This document shows positions 40,555 through 48,815 of a stretch of 64,000 bases of DNA, piece by piece. The DNA is from Geothrix fermentans DSM 14018. GTDB taxonomy: Bacteria; Acidobacteriota; Holophagae; Holophagales; Holophagaceae. A model generated the notes under the pieces. That model had not been told where the DNA came from. It saw nothing but the letters and a program-made list of their open reading frames with translations, and searched no databases. The stretch lies in NCBI RefSeq assembly GCF_000428885.1, contig NZ_KE386810.1, forward strand, positions 702,189 through 766,188, given 5' to 3'. A program made the position numbers and the translations under genes. Positions within the stretch are counted from its first letter, which is position 1; each line of letters starts with the position of its first letter.

Positions 40555-42041
40555 TCCGCCTCGATGGACGAACCCTCACCGCTCCCCTGCTGGCCCGCAT
40601 CGCCGCTGGCGAGGGCGTCTCCCTGGACGAGGGCGCGCTGGCCCTCGTGGCCAAGAACCGGGCCGTGGTGGACCGCATCGTGGCCGAGGGCCGCACGGTC
40701 TACGGCATCAACACCGGCTTCGGCCAGTTCGCCACGGTGGTCATCCCCCCGGACCAGCTCCAGCAGCTCCAGCTCAACCTCGTGCGCAGCCACGCTGCGG
40801 GCGTGGGCGAGCCCCTGCCCAAGGATCAGACCCGCGCCCTCATGGCCGCCCGCATCAACTGCCTGCTCAAGGCCCACAGCGGCATCCGGCCCGAGCCCAT
40901 CCGCCTGCTGGCGGAATGCCTCAACCGCGACATCGTCCCCCTGGTGCCCAGCCAGGGCAGCGTGGGCGCCAGCGGTGACCTGGCCCCCCTGGCCCACATG
41001 GCCCTGCTGCTGGTGGGCGAAGGCCTGGCCTGGGCGGATGGTCGGCACATCCCCGGCGGTCAGGCCCTGGCCCAGGCGGGCCTGAAGCCTGTGACCCTCC
41101 AGGCCAAGGAGGGACTGGCCCTCATCAACGGCACCCAGCTCATCACCTCCCTGGGCAACCTGGCGGTGGAGAAGTTCGCGCGCCTGGCGGATCTGGCGGA
41201 CGAGATCGCCGGGCTGAGCCTGGAGGCCCTGCGGGGCACCCGCTCCGCCTTCGATCCCCGCATCCACACCGCGCGGCCCCATCCCGGCCAGATCGCCGTG
41301 GCCGAGCGCATGCGGGGAATCCTGGGCGCCTCCAGCGAGATCTCGGAAAGCCACAAGGATTGCCACCGCGTACAGGACGCCTACAGCCTGCGCTGCATCC
41401 CCCAGGTCCACGGCGTCACCCGGGATGCGCTCCAGTTCGCGGGCGCCATCCTCGAGCGGGAACTCAACAGTGCCACGGATAATCCGATGATCTTCACAGA
41501 CACCCAGGAGTCCCGTTCCGGTGGCAACTTCCACGGCCAGTATCCCGCCTTCGCCTGCGATGTCCTCGCCATCGCGGCGGCGGACCTCGCCAGCATCTCC
41601 GAGCGCCGGCAGGAGCGCCTCGTGAACCCCGCCTACAGCGACCTCCCGGCCTTCCTCACGCAGAACGGCGGCCTCGAATCCGGCTTCATGATGGCCCACG
41701 TCACCTCGGCGGCCCTCGTGAGCGAGATGAAGGGCCTGGCCCATCCCGCCTGCGTGGACACCATCCCCACCAGCGCCGGCAAGGAGGACCACGTCAGCAT
41801 GGGTCCCATCGCCGCCCGCAAGCTGCTCCGCGCCGTGGAGGCCTTGGAGCAGGTGCTGGCCATCGAGGCCCGCATGGCCCTGGAGGGCCTCCGCATCCTC
41901 GGCATGGCCCCGGCCGCGGGCCTGCAACCGCTGGTGGCCCGCCTGGCCGAAGCCTGTGCCCCCTGGACGGACCGGGTGATGTACGAGGAGATCGATGCCA
42001 CCCTCGGCGCCCTCCGCGCCCACCAGGAGGTCTGCCCATGA
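40551..42041 (+). CDS. hutH: histidine ammonia-lyase
   Basis: A 496-residue ammonia-lyase deaminating histidine to urocanate. The self-made MIO cofactor comes from A140-S141-G142 in GSVGASGDLAPLAHM, and Tyr51 in VYGINTGFGQFA is the catalytic Tyr. Also GTQLITSLGNLAVEKFARL and the C-terminal SGGNFHGQYPAFACD and EDHVSMGPIAARK motifs. Full length. No other hut gene is in the window, so urocanate must be handled elsewhere or used differently. Start overlaps the MFS stop and the stop overlaps the HD gene by 4 bases. Confidence 0.95.
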   Translation: MIRLDGRTLTAPLLARIAAGEGVSLDEGALALVAKNRAVVDRIVAEGRTVYGINTGFGQFATVVIPPDQLQQLQLNLVRSHAAGVGEPLPKDQTRALMAARINCLLKAHSGIRPEPIRLLAECLNRDIVPLVPSQGSVGASGDLAPLAHMALLLVGEGLAWADGRHIPGGQALAQAGLKPVTLQAKEGLALINGTQLITSLGNLAVEKFARLADLADEIAGLSLEALRGTRSAFDPRIHTARPHPGQIAVAERMRGILGASSEISESHKDCHRVQDAYSLRCIPQVHGVTRDALQFAGAILERELNSATDNPMIFTDTQESRSGGNFHGQYPAFACDVLAIAAADLASISERRQERLVNPAYSDLPAFLTQNGGLESGFMMAHVTSAALVSEMKGLAHPACVDTIPTSAGKEDHVSMGPIAARKLLRAVEALEQVLAIEARMALEGLRILGMAPAAGLQPLVARLAEACAPWTDRVMYEEIDATLGALRAHQEVCP

Positions 42042-42712
42042 CCACCCCCTGGCGGCTCGCCTGCGAACTGGCGCTCCGGCGCTTCTCGGATGCCGATGCC
42101 ATCCGGTTCTGGGGCATCGGCCACCAGGTGGGCGGGGAATACCAGCCCATCTTCAACTACCGCTTCGAGCACACCTATGCGGCCGTGCTCCTGGCCCGCT
42201 GGCTGGCCCCCCTCGCGGGGGCGGATCCGGAGGTGGTGGAGTGCGCCGCCTGGCTGCACGACGTGGCCAAGCGATTGAAGGACCCCCAGGCCAAGGACAC
42301 CCACGCCCAGGACGCCTCAGCGCGGGTGGAGGAGATCCTCGCGGGCACGGACTTCCCCCCGGAGAAGATCCCCGCCGTGCGTCACGCCATCGAGCACCAC
42401 GTGGGCCTCAAGCTCACGAAGCGGCTCGAGCCCATCGAGACCGCCTGCCTCTGGGACTGCGACAAGCTCAGCAAGATCGGTGCGGCCAGCCTCATCCACT
42501 TCGGCTGCATCAGCGGGGCCTTCCAGCCCATCACCACCGCGGAGATCCTGCGCCGGGGCGAGGCCTGGCTGGACCTGGCCCGGGGCATCACGGCCAGCTT
42601 CAACACGGAGCCCGCCCGCGAGGAGGGCCGGAAGCGCCTGGCCTTCCTGGAGGCCCACTACGCCCAGCTGCGCCGGGAGTGGTCCGACCCCATGGAGCCG
42701 ACTCCCCCATGA
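42038..42712 (+). CDS. HD-domain phosphohydrolase-like protein
   Basis: A 224-residue protein with the HD metal motif H...HD...D: RFEHTYAAVLLARWLAPL, VECAAWLHDVAKRLKD, RHAIEHHVGLK and ACLWDCDKLSKIG. Such proteins hydrolyse phosphoester bonds in nucleotides or second messengers; a substrate is not indicated. It overlaps hutH by 4 bases at its start and the HEAT gene by 4 at its stop. Confidence 0.85.
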   Translation: MTTPWRLACELALRRFSDADAIRFWGIGHQVGGEYQPIFNYRFEHTYAAVLLARWLAPLAGADPEVVECAAWLHDVAKRLKDPQAKDTHAQDASARVEEILAGTDFPPEKIPAVRHAIEHHVGLKLTKRLEPIETACLWDCDKLSKIGAASLIHFGCISGAFQPITTAEILRRGEAWLDLARGITASFNTEPAREEGRKRLAFLEAHYAQLRREWSDPMEPTPP

Positions 42713-44967
42713 GCGATCTCCTCCAGCTGGCCCAGAGCCTGGCCGTGGCCTTCCGGTCCCTGCAGATGTACACCGCGGCCCATCCCCGCTCCAAGGATGC
42801 CGTGGCTGCGGCCTACGCCACCCTGCTGGAGCAGCTGGCGGAGCGCCCCAAACTCCAGTTCGTGGTCTCGGGATCGCGCCCCTTCTTCAACGGCGAGGCC
42901 CAGGACGACCGCAGCCCCCACCTCGCCGCCCTCGTCCGGCAAGTGACCGAGCGGGGCGTCAGCGGGTTCATCATCGAGCGCGGAGCCTCCCCTGACGAGT
43001 TCGCCTCCTTCGTGGAGGCCCTGGGCACCCGGCCGCCGAGGGTCCAGGAGCTGGGCGGGCTGGAGAGCATGCTGCTGGCGGCGGGCGTGAGGCGCATCCA
43101 GGTCACCCAGGTCCGCTACCAGGTGGTGCTGGAGGGCGACGAGGCGGAGGCCTCCAACCGGGACCTCAACCGCGCTCCGTCCGTGCAGGCACCGCCCATC
43201 GAGGACCCGCTGGTGAAGGCCATCCGCGAAGCCCTCCTGTTCTCCCTCCCCCAGGAGCCGGGTGCCGGAGCCCCCGGGGCGGCGGACGCCGACGAGCTGG
43301 CCTTCCTCCAGACCTTCCGGCCCCTCGAGCTGGGGGGACTGGGGGCCCTGGGCGCGGAGCTGGGATTCGGCGCCGGGCAGGCCACCGCGGACCAGGTGGA
43401 CACGCTGCGCCAGGTGCTCTCGGGCCTCGGCCCCGGAACGCTCCTCCGCCTGCTGGCCGGCCTCGGCACCCTCCCCCAGGAGCCTGGCGGGCTTACCGCC
43501 GGAGTCCACGGACTGGCGGGCGGGCTGCTGCAGCAGGCGGTGGCGGGCCTGCTCGGCCAGGGGGCCACCTGGGAGCAGCTGGCCGGTCCCGTCCAGGGCA
43601 TCCTGGGCCTCCTTCCCGACCGGGACGAGGTCCGCGGCGGCCTCGGCGACTTCCTCCGGGGCCAGGGCCACGATCCAAGCAAGGTCGGCCTCCTGCTGCG
43701 GCGAGTCACCTGGGAGGACCTCAGCCTGGAAGCCCGGCTCGTGAAGGTCCTCGAAGAGGGCTGCCTCTTCGACCTCACGCTGGAGGAGCGGCTGGCCTTC
43801 CTGAGGGAGCTGCTGGACCTGGGCCGCACCGACGACTTCATCCGCGTGCAGGAACTGCTCCTGGACGCCCTCCGGCAGGAGCGCCTGCTCCGCCTGCAGT
43901 CCGCCCAGACGCTGGCCGGCATCGCCCGGTGGATCCATGCCCCGGGCCTTCCCCCGGCCATCGAGGCCCCCCTGGCGGAGGGGCTCAAGGCCAACTTCCC
44001 CTGGGAACCCGACCCCCCCGTGCACCGCTGGACCACCGAGGCGCTGGAGACCCTCCTCCGCGCCCATGTCAGCCGGGGCGACCTCAACCGCGTCATCTCG
44101 GACATGCGGGAACTCGAAGGGGCCTGCGCGTTCCTGGACCATCCCCAGCCCTGGCGCCGGGAGGCCTACGACCGGCTCCTGGAGGCCCTCCGCCGGCCCG
44201 GCCTTCTTGATGAGGTGGTAGCCCACCTCCACGGGATGGACCGCGCCCACCTCGCCTCGGAGGCCTTCCCCTACCTCGACTTCATCGGCGTCCCCATGGT
44301 CCACCACCTCATGGCCTGCCTGGGCCAGGAGGAGGACCGGGTGAAGCGCGGACGGCTGGTGGAAGCCATCCGGCAGATGGGCCCGGCCGCGCTGCCGCCC
44401 ATCCTCCAGGCCCTGGAGTCCCCCACCTGGTACCTGGTGCGCAACGCCCTCAGCCTGCTCACGGACATCGGCGACGCGGGCCTCCTGCCCACCATCGCCC
44501 CCCTGCTCCGGCATCCGGAACCCCGGGTCCGCCGGGTGGCCATCCGCTCCCTCTGGCGGCTCTGCGGCCCGGCCTCCGAGCCGCACCTCATCCCCCGGAT
44601 GAAGGAGACCGATCCCGGCGCGCTGGAGGAGGTCCTCTTCGCCCTGGGCCAGCTCAAGTCCGTGGCCGGACTCCCGGCCATCGCCGAGTTCGCCCAGGAC
44701 CGCCGGGCCATGGAGAAGCTGCGGATCAAGGCCATCGAGACCCTCGGCGCCATCCGCTCCCCGGAGGCCCTGGCGCCGCTGGCGGAGCTGGTCCGGCGCC
44801 GGGGCTTCTTCGCCGGCACGGAGTCCGCCGCCATCCGGCTGGCGGGAGCCCGGGCCCTCGTGGACCTGGGAATCCCCGCGGCCACCGAGTTCCTGAAGGG
44901 CGTCCTGGACGCGGAGCCCCGGGGGGAGTTCCGCGAGGCCCTGAGCGGGCTGAAGGGGCTGGCCTGA
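42709..44967 (+). CDS. large HEAT-repeat protein
   Basis: A 752-residue protein, ATG at 42709 in an ATGA overlap with the HD gene. The first 170 residues are a distinct alpha/beta domain (LAQSLAVAFRSLQMYTAAHP, VVSGSRPFFNGEAQDDR); the centre is Gly/Leu-rich; the last 250 residues hold HEAT-like repeats (LPPILQALESPTWYLVRNAL, RHPEPRVRRVAIRSLWRL, LPAIAEFAQDRRAMEKLRIK). HEAT repeats bind proteins. The HD-plus-HEAT pairing after hutH suggests a regulatory unit, not more catabolic steps. Confidence 0.85.
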   Translation: MSDLLQLAQSLAVAFRSLQMYTAAHPRSKDAVAAAYATLLEQLAERPKLQFVVSGSRPFFNGEAQDDRSPHLAALVRQVTERGVSGFIIERGASPDEFASFVEALGTRPPRVQELGGLESMLLAAGVRRIQVTQVRYQVVLEGDEAEASNRDLNRAPSVQAPPIEDPLVKAIREALLFSLPQEPGAGAPGAADADELAFLQTFRPLELGGLGALGAELGFGAGQATADQVDTLRQVLSGLGPGTLLRLLAGLGTLPQEPGGLTAGVHGLAGGLLQQAVAGLLGQGATWEQLAGPVQGILGLLPDRDEVRGGLGDFLRGQGHDPSKVGLLLRRVTWEDLSLEARLVKVLEEGCLFDLTLEERLAFLRELLDLGRTDDFIRVQELLLDALRQERLLRLQSAQTLAGIARWIHAPGLPPAIEAPLAEGLKANFPWEPDPPVHRWTTEALETLLRAHVSRGDLNRVISDMRELEGACAFLDHPQPWRREAYDRLLEALRRPGLLDEVVAHLHGMDRAHLASEAFPYLDFIGVPMVHHLMACLGQEEDRVKRGRLVEAIRQMGPAALPPILQALESPTWYLVRNALSLLTDIGDAGLLPTIAPLLRHPEPRVRRVAIRSLWRLCGPASEPHLIPRMKETDPGALEEVLFALGQLKSVAGLPAIAEFAQDRRAMEKLRIKAIETLGAIRSPEALAPLAELVRRRGFFAGTESAAIRLAGARALVDLGIPAATEFLKGVLDAEPRGEFREALSGLKGLA

Positions 44968-45021
44968 TTCCGTGACGGGCGTCACAGGGCATGCGAAAAT
45001 CGAGGCCTTCGCGGAGCTTCC

Positions 45022-45546
45022 ATGTCCCTGGTCCATCTCGATCCCGGTCCCCAGGCGCCGGAGATCGTCAATGCCATCATCGAGATCCCCACCGGGTCCC
45101 GCATCAAGTACGAGATCGACCACCACACGGGCCTGGTCCACGTGGACCGGGTGCTCTTCTCGCCCTTCCACTACCCGGCCGAGTACGGCTTCATCCCCGG
45201 CACCCTGGCGGAGGATGGCGATCCGGCGGATGTCCTCGTGCTCATCAACGGCGCCACCTACCCCGGCGTGGTGATGCGGGCCCGGCCCATCGGCCTGCTG
45301 CGCATGAAGGATGACAAGGGCCTGGATTCGAAGATCCTCGCCGTGGCCACGGACGATCCCACCTACGCCCACGTGACCTCCCGCAGCGACCTGCCGCCCC
45401 ACTTCCTGCTGGAGGTGGAGCACTTCTTCCTCACCTACAAGGACCTCGAGCGCAAGAGCGTCACCAGCGACGGCTGGGGCGGCAAGGACGAGGCCCACGC
45501 CTTCGTGCGGGCCTCCATCGAAGCGTTCAACCGGCAGAAGAAGTAG
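45022..45546 (+). CDS. ppa: inorganic pyrophosphatase (family I)
   Basis: A 174-residue family I pyrophosphatase: IEIPTGSRIKYEIDHHTG, FHYPAEYGFIPGTLAEDGDP (metal Asp cluster) and DDKGLDSKILAVATDDPTY. It drives pyrophosphate-forming reactions, including the MEP and acyl-CoA synthetase steps. Shine-Dalgarno GGAGC 5 nt before ATG. A small GTGAC-GGGC-GTCAC hairpin (44972-44985) lies in the 54-base gap after the HEAT gene. Confidence 0.96.
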   Translation: MSLVHLDPGPQAPEIVNAIIEIPTGSRIKYEIDHHTGLVHVDRVLFSPFHYPAEYGFIPGTLAEDGDPADVLVLINGATYPGVVMRARPIGLLRMKDDKGLDSKILAVATDDPTYAHVTSRSDLPPHFLLEVEHFFLTYKDLERKSVTSDGWGGKDEAHAFVRASIEAFNRQKK

Positions 45547-45552
45547 CGGGCG

Positions 45553-46257
45553 ATGGCATCACCGGAGGCGCCGGGCCTCATCTGCTTCGACCTGGACGGA
45601 ACCCTGGTGGATCCCCTGCTGGGGGTACGGAACTGCGTGCGGAAGACCTGCGAGGCCTTCGGACTGCCGGTACCTGAAGAGGCCACCGTCCGCGCCTGGA
45701 TCGGCTTCGGCATGCGCGAGTCCCTGGCCACGCTTCCGGGCCTCGCGGACCCCGAGCGCCTGGAGGAGGCCCTGGACTTCTACTGGGAGCGCTACCGGGA
45801 GGACGGCGTCTTCGAGCACGAGCTGTACCCCGGCGTCTTCCGCCTGCTGCACCGGCTGAAGCGCCAGGGGCACCGCATCTACATCGTGTCGGCCAAGCCC
45901 AGCCTCTTCGCCCGGCGCATCGCCTACCAGTTCGACCTCAACCTCATCTTCGACGACATCTTCGGCAGCACCCTCAAGGGCCGCTGGCAGCCCAAGACCG
46001 AGGTGGTGGCGGGCCTGGTGCGCCAGGGCACCCTCTGGCCCGGCGGCGTCTTCATCGGCGACCGGGGCGTGGACATGGTCGCCGCGCGCGACCACGGCCT
46101 CGAGGCCATCGGCGTGGGCTGGGGCTACGGCAGCCACGGGGAGCTGGAGCAGAACGGGGCGGAGCGCATCTTCGACACGGTGCCGGAGCTGGATGCCTGG
46201 CTGCGCATCCGCTTCCCGCAAGCTGAAGTGTTCGACGCCTTCAGCCGTTCGGAGTAG
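45553..46257 (+). CDS. HAD-superfamily phosphatase (phosphoglycolate phosphatase-like)
   Basis: A 234-residue HAD hydrolase: motif I FDLDGTLVD, motif II in IYIVSAKPSLF, motif III Lys in STLKGRWQPKTEV, motif IV FIGDRGVDMVAARDHGLE. The helical cap lies between motifs I and II, so subfamily IA, like Gph/PpaX. It follows ppa by 6 bases, so the pair is cotranscribed; a PpaX-type role in pyrophosphate or phosphoglycolate removal fits. Its 3' end overlaps the LolA-like gene by 17 bases, convergent. Confidence 0.9.
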   Translation: MASPEAPGLICFDLDGTLVDPLLGVRNCVRKTCEAFGLPVPEEATVRAWIGFGMRESLATLPGLADPERLEEALDFYWERYREDGVFEHELYPGVFRLLHRLKRQGHRIYIVSAKPSLFARRIAYQFDLNLIFDDIFGSTLKGRWQPKTEVVAGLVRQGTLWPGGVFIGDRGVDMVAARDHGLEAIGVGWGYGSHGELEQNGAERIFDTVPELDAWLRIRFPQAEVFDAFSRSE

Positions 46258-46834
46258 CCCATCGCGTTCCCGGGGGCACCTGGGCCTTGAAGGCGGCCGG
46301 GCCCGGGGCCGCCGGCGTCTTCGCATCCAGCAGCTCCAGGCGCTGGCGCGCGCCGGTGGGATCGGTCCACTCGAGGACGTGCAGGAGCCCCTTGCGGCCC
46401 GTGGCCTGCAGGGCGGGGATGTCCGGCGTCCGGGGCACCAGCTTCACGGTCTCCCCGCCGGCGGACTCGGCGCGGTAGAGGAGGCCGATCCGCGCGGGAT
46501 CCAGCAGGATCCCCAGCAGCGGGAAGTCGCGTACCGCCCGGGCCAGCTCCACCCGCTGAGCCGTGCGGGTATCGGGATCGTACTGGACGAGGTGGCGGCC
46601 GTCGGAGGTCACGACGAGCCCCGAATCGTAGGCCACCTTCAGCTTCCCCCCCCGGGCCAGCAGCAGGTTCCCCTGGCGGGTCATCTTCCCGAAGACGGCG
46701 CTGTCGCTCTCCTGGCGGAAGCGGCTGACCAGGGCGGGCACCCTGGGGAAGGCGGTCCACCAAGCGGGCAGGGCCGCGGCCAGGGGCGCCGCGAGCAGCA
46801 CCGGGAGGCAGAGGGACCGGACACGAAGGCTCAT
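46241..46834 (-). CDS. LolA-like outer-membrane lipoprotein carrier protein
   Basis: A 197-residue exported protein. A signal peptide (SLCLPVLLAAPLAAALPA) is followed by a LolA-like beta shell: ALVSRFRQESDSAVFGKMTR, GNLLLARGGKLKVAYDSGLV, DGRHLVQYDPDTRTAQRVEL. LolA moves lipoproteins across the periplasm; this one is short and may serve another amphiphile. It starts one base after the MglA-like stop on the same strand. Confidence 0.8.
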   Translation of the reverse strand: MSLRVRSLCLPVLLAAPLAAALPAWWTAFPRVPALVSRFRQESDSAVFGKMTRQGNLLLARGGKLKVAYDSGLVVTSDGRHLVQYDPDTRTAQRVELARAVRDFPLLGILLDPARIGLLYRAESAGGETVKLVPRTPDIPALQATGRKGLLHVLEWTDPTGARQRLELLDAKTPAAPGPAAFKAQVPPGTRWATPNG

Positions 46835-46835
46835 C

Positions 46836-48155
46836 TCAGCTCCGCTTCAGCTCGACGCTGAGCTTGGCCGTGCTGCCCTTGGCGGGGGCGGGCCGCTGGA
46901 TTCCGCCCTCGGCCACCACCGCCCCCCGGTGGCGGAGCTGGACGACGACCTCGACTTCCTGCCCATCCAGGTCCGCGGGAACCTCGATCCGCAGCACCGA
47001 CGGGGCCCCCTGGCGGCCCACCAGGGTGAGTTCGTCCAGCAAAGAGGAGATGACGTCCGTCGGATCCGCGCTCCGCGGCTTGGGGGCCGGGCGGCGGCCC
47101 TCCACGCGCAGCGAGGCCAGGGCCGCCAGGGGATCGGCCTTGGCGGGCGGCCGGGAGGCAGGTGCCCCCGGCACCGGCGGCTGGGCCTCGGCGGGGGTGT
47201 CCTCCCCCTGGAAGGCGGAGAAGGCCTCCGCATCGAAGGGGCCGGCCCCCTCCTCCATGAGGAAGGAGAGCGCTGGGTCCTCGGAGGGCGGCTCCGGAAG
47301 GTGGGGCGCCTCGATGAAGATGCCCGTGTCGTCATCCAGATCGGGCAGGGGCGTACCTTCGGCGGTGGGAAGCGGGAGGTCCATGTCGAGCAGGTCCGTC
47401 ACCGAGGGCAGGTCCGAGAAGGTGAGGGCCTCGCCCACCGGAGGCGCCGGAACGGCCGGAGGCGGCGGAGGAATGGATGCCGCCTGAGCCGATGGACCAG
47501 GCGCCGCCGGGACCAACGGACCAGGCGCCGCCGGCGCTGGGGGACTAGGCGCCGCCGGGGATTCCCCGAGCACGTGGGTCTTGATGTGGGTCAGGGCGAG
47601 CTTGGTGATGCCGCGCAGAGTCTCGAAGACCCCCGTGCCATCCGAGGCCACGGATTGGAAGCTGGGGGCGCCGCGGGGGTTGAAGACCGCCTCGAGCTCG
47701 TCCACGGGAACCACGTTCTTCAGGTCCCGCTTGTTCCACTGGAAGACCACGGGGATGTCCTGGAGGTTGAGCCCCAACTCGCCCATGTTCTCCTCGAGGT
47801 TCGCCCAGCTCTCCCGGCAGGCGTCCAGCATGGGGACCTGGCTGTCCACCACGAAGACGATGCCGTCCACGCCCTTGAGCACCAGCTTCCGGGTGCTGTT
47901 GTAGAACACCTGGCCCGGAACGGTGTAGAGCTGGAGCTTGGTGCGGAAGCCGCCCACCATGCCCACGTCCATGGGCAGCAGGTCGAAGAACAGGGTGCGG
48001 TCCGTCTCGGTGTTGAGGCTCACCATCTCGCCCCGGGCCTTGAGGCTGGTCTTGCCGTAGATGGTGTTGAGGTTGGTGGTCTTTCCGCACAGACCCGGCC
48101 CGTAGTAGACGATCTTCGCCGTCATCTGCCGGGTGGCGTGGTTGAAAAACACCAT
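46836..48155 (-). CDS. MglA-like small GTPase with a 240-residue C-terminal extension
   Basis: A 439-residue protein. Residues 1-197 are an MglA-type GTPase: P-loop YYGPGLCGKTTNL, switch TETDRTLFFDLLPMD, LQLYTVPGQVFYNSTRKLVL, guanine motif FQWNKRDLKNV. Free-standing MglA is about 195 residues. The rest is a Pro/Ala-rich, acidic linker (about 200-340), then a small beta domain ending LRIEVPADLDGQEVEVVVQL and LSVELKRS. MglA sets cell polarity and motility in Myxococcus with an MglB activator; no MglB or Roadblock gene is adjacent here. Confidence 0.92.
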   Translation of the reverse strand: MVFFNHATRQMTAKIVYYGPGLCGKTTNLNTIYGKTSLKARGEMVSLNTETDRTLFFDLLPMDVGMVGGFRTKLQLYTVPGQVFYNSTRKLVLKGVDGIVFVVDSQVPMLDACRESWANLEENMGELGLNLQDIPVVFQWNKRDLKNVVPVDELEAVFNPRGAPSFQSVASDGTGVFETLRGITKLALTHIKTHVLGESPAAPSPPAPAAPGPLVPAAPGPSAQAASIPPPPPAVPAPPVGEALTFSDLPSVTDLLDMDLPLPTAEGTPLPDLDDDTGIFIEAPHLPEPPSEDPALSFLMEEGAGPFDAEAFSAFQGEDTPAEAQPPVPGAPASRPPAKADPLAALASLRVEGRRPAPKPRSADPTDVISSLLDELTLVGRQGAPSVLRIEVPADLDGQEVEVVVQLRHRGAVVAEGGIQRPAPAKGSTAKLSVELKRS

Positions 48156-48183
48156 TCCTGAACCTCTTGGGAGGAATAAGTTT

Positions 48184-48205
48184 AGCCCGGAAAACCCGCC
48201 GGGCT
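48184..48205 (-). terminator. hairpin between peroxiredoxin and MglA genes
   Basis: AGCCCGG (48184-48190) with CCGGGCT (48199-48205), 8-nt loop, 26 bases downstream of the peroxiredoxin stop on the minus strand. Followed by AAACTTATT, a weak tail. It separates the peroxiredoxin from the MglA-like gene. Confidence 0.4.
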
Positions 48206-48230
48206 CAATGCAAATGCGGCTTCCCCGCCC

Positions 48231-48743
48231 TCAGGACAGGGTCTTGAGGAGGGCCAGAACCTGCTGGTCGTGGTCCTTGGTGCGGACATCGGTGATGACC
48301 TTGCGGACGATGCCCTGCCGGTCGATGAGGACCGTGATCCGCTTGGCCATCCCGAGGAGGGGCATCTTCACCCCGTAGGTCTCGATGATCCGCCGGTCTG
48401 GGTCCGCCAGGATGCTGAAGGGCAGGTGGAACTTCTCGGCAAAGGCCTTGTGGCTCTGGGTGGTGTCCGCGCTCACGCCCAGGACCACCGCGCCGGCGGC
48501 CTGGATGGCCTTGAACCCGTCCCTCAGGCTGCAGGCCTCGGCCGTGCAGCCGGGCGTGTCGTCCTTGGGGTAGAAATAGAGCACCACCGCCGACTTGCCC
48601 TGGAAATCCGCCAGCCTGACCAGGGCCTCGTGCTGGTCCCGGGCCTCGAAGGCCGGCGCCTTCATGCCCTCCCGGACCTCCCCCGCCGAGGCCGCTCCGA
48701 ACATCGCCATCAGGCCCAATCCGACCCTCCATCTCCGATCCAT
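48231..48743 (-). CDS. periplasmic thioredoxin-dependent peroxiredoxin (Bcp/PrxQ-like)
   Basis: A 170-residue exported peroxiredoxin. Signal MDRRWRVGLGLMAMFGAASA, then the PrxQ core: LADFQGKSAVVLYFYPKDDT, PGCTAEACSLRDGFKAI with peroxidatic Cys and resolving Cys five residues later, VLGVSADTTQSHKAF, PFSILADPDRRIIETYGV. It reduces peroxides with a thiol donor. ATG at 48741-48743 has GGGGAGG 5 nt upstream. Divergent from the isopropylmalate-dehydrogenase-like gene. Confidence 0.93.
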   Translation of the reverse strand: MDRRWRVGLGLMAMFGAASAGEVREGMKAPAFEARDQHEALVRLADFQGKSAVVLYFYPKDDTPGCTAEACSLRDGFKAIQAAGAVVLGVSADTTQSHKAFAEKFHLPFSILADPDRRIIETYGVKMPLLGMAKRITVLIDRQGIVRKVITDVRTKDHDQQVLALLKTLS

Positions 48744-48815
48744 GGTCGCCTCCCCGAGGGGTGCGAGTGTGGCACCATCGGCGGAGAACAGGGAACAGGA
48801 AAGGGGCAGAAGATT

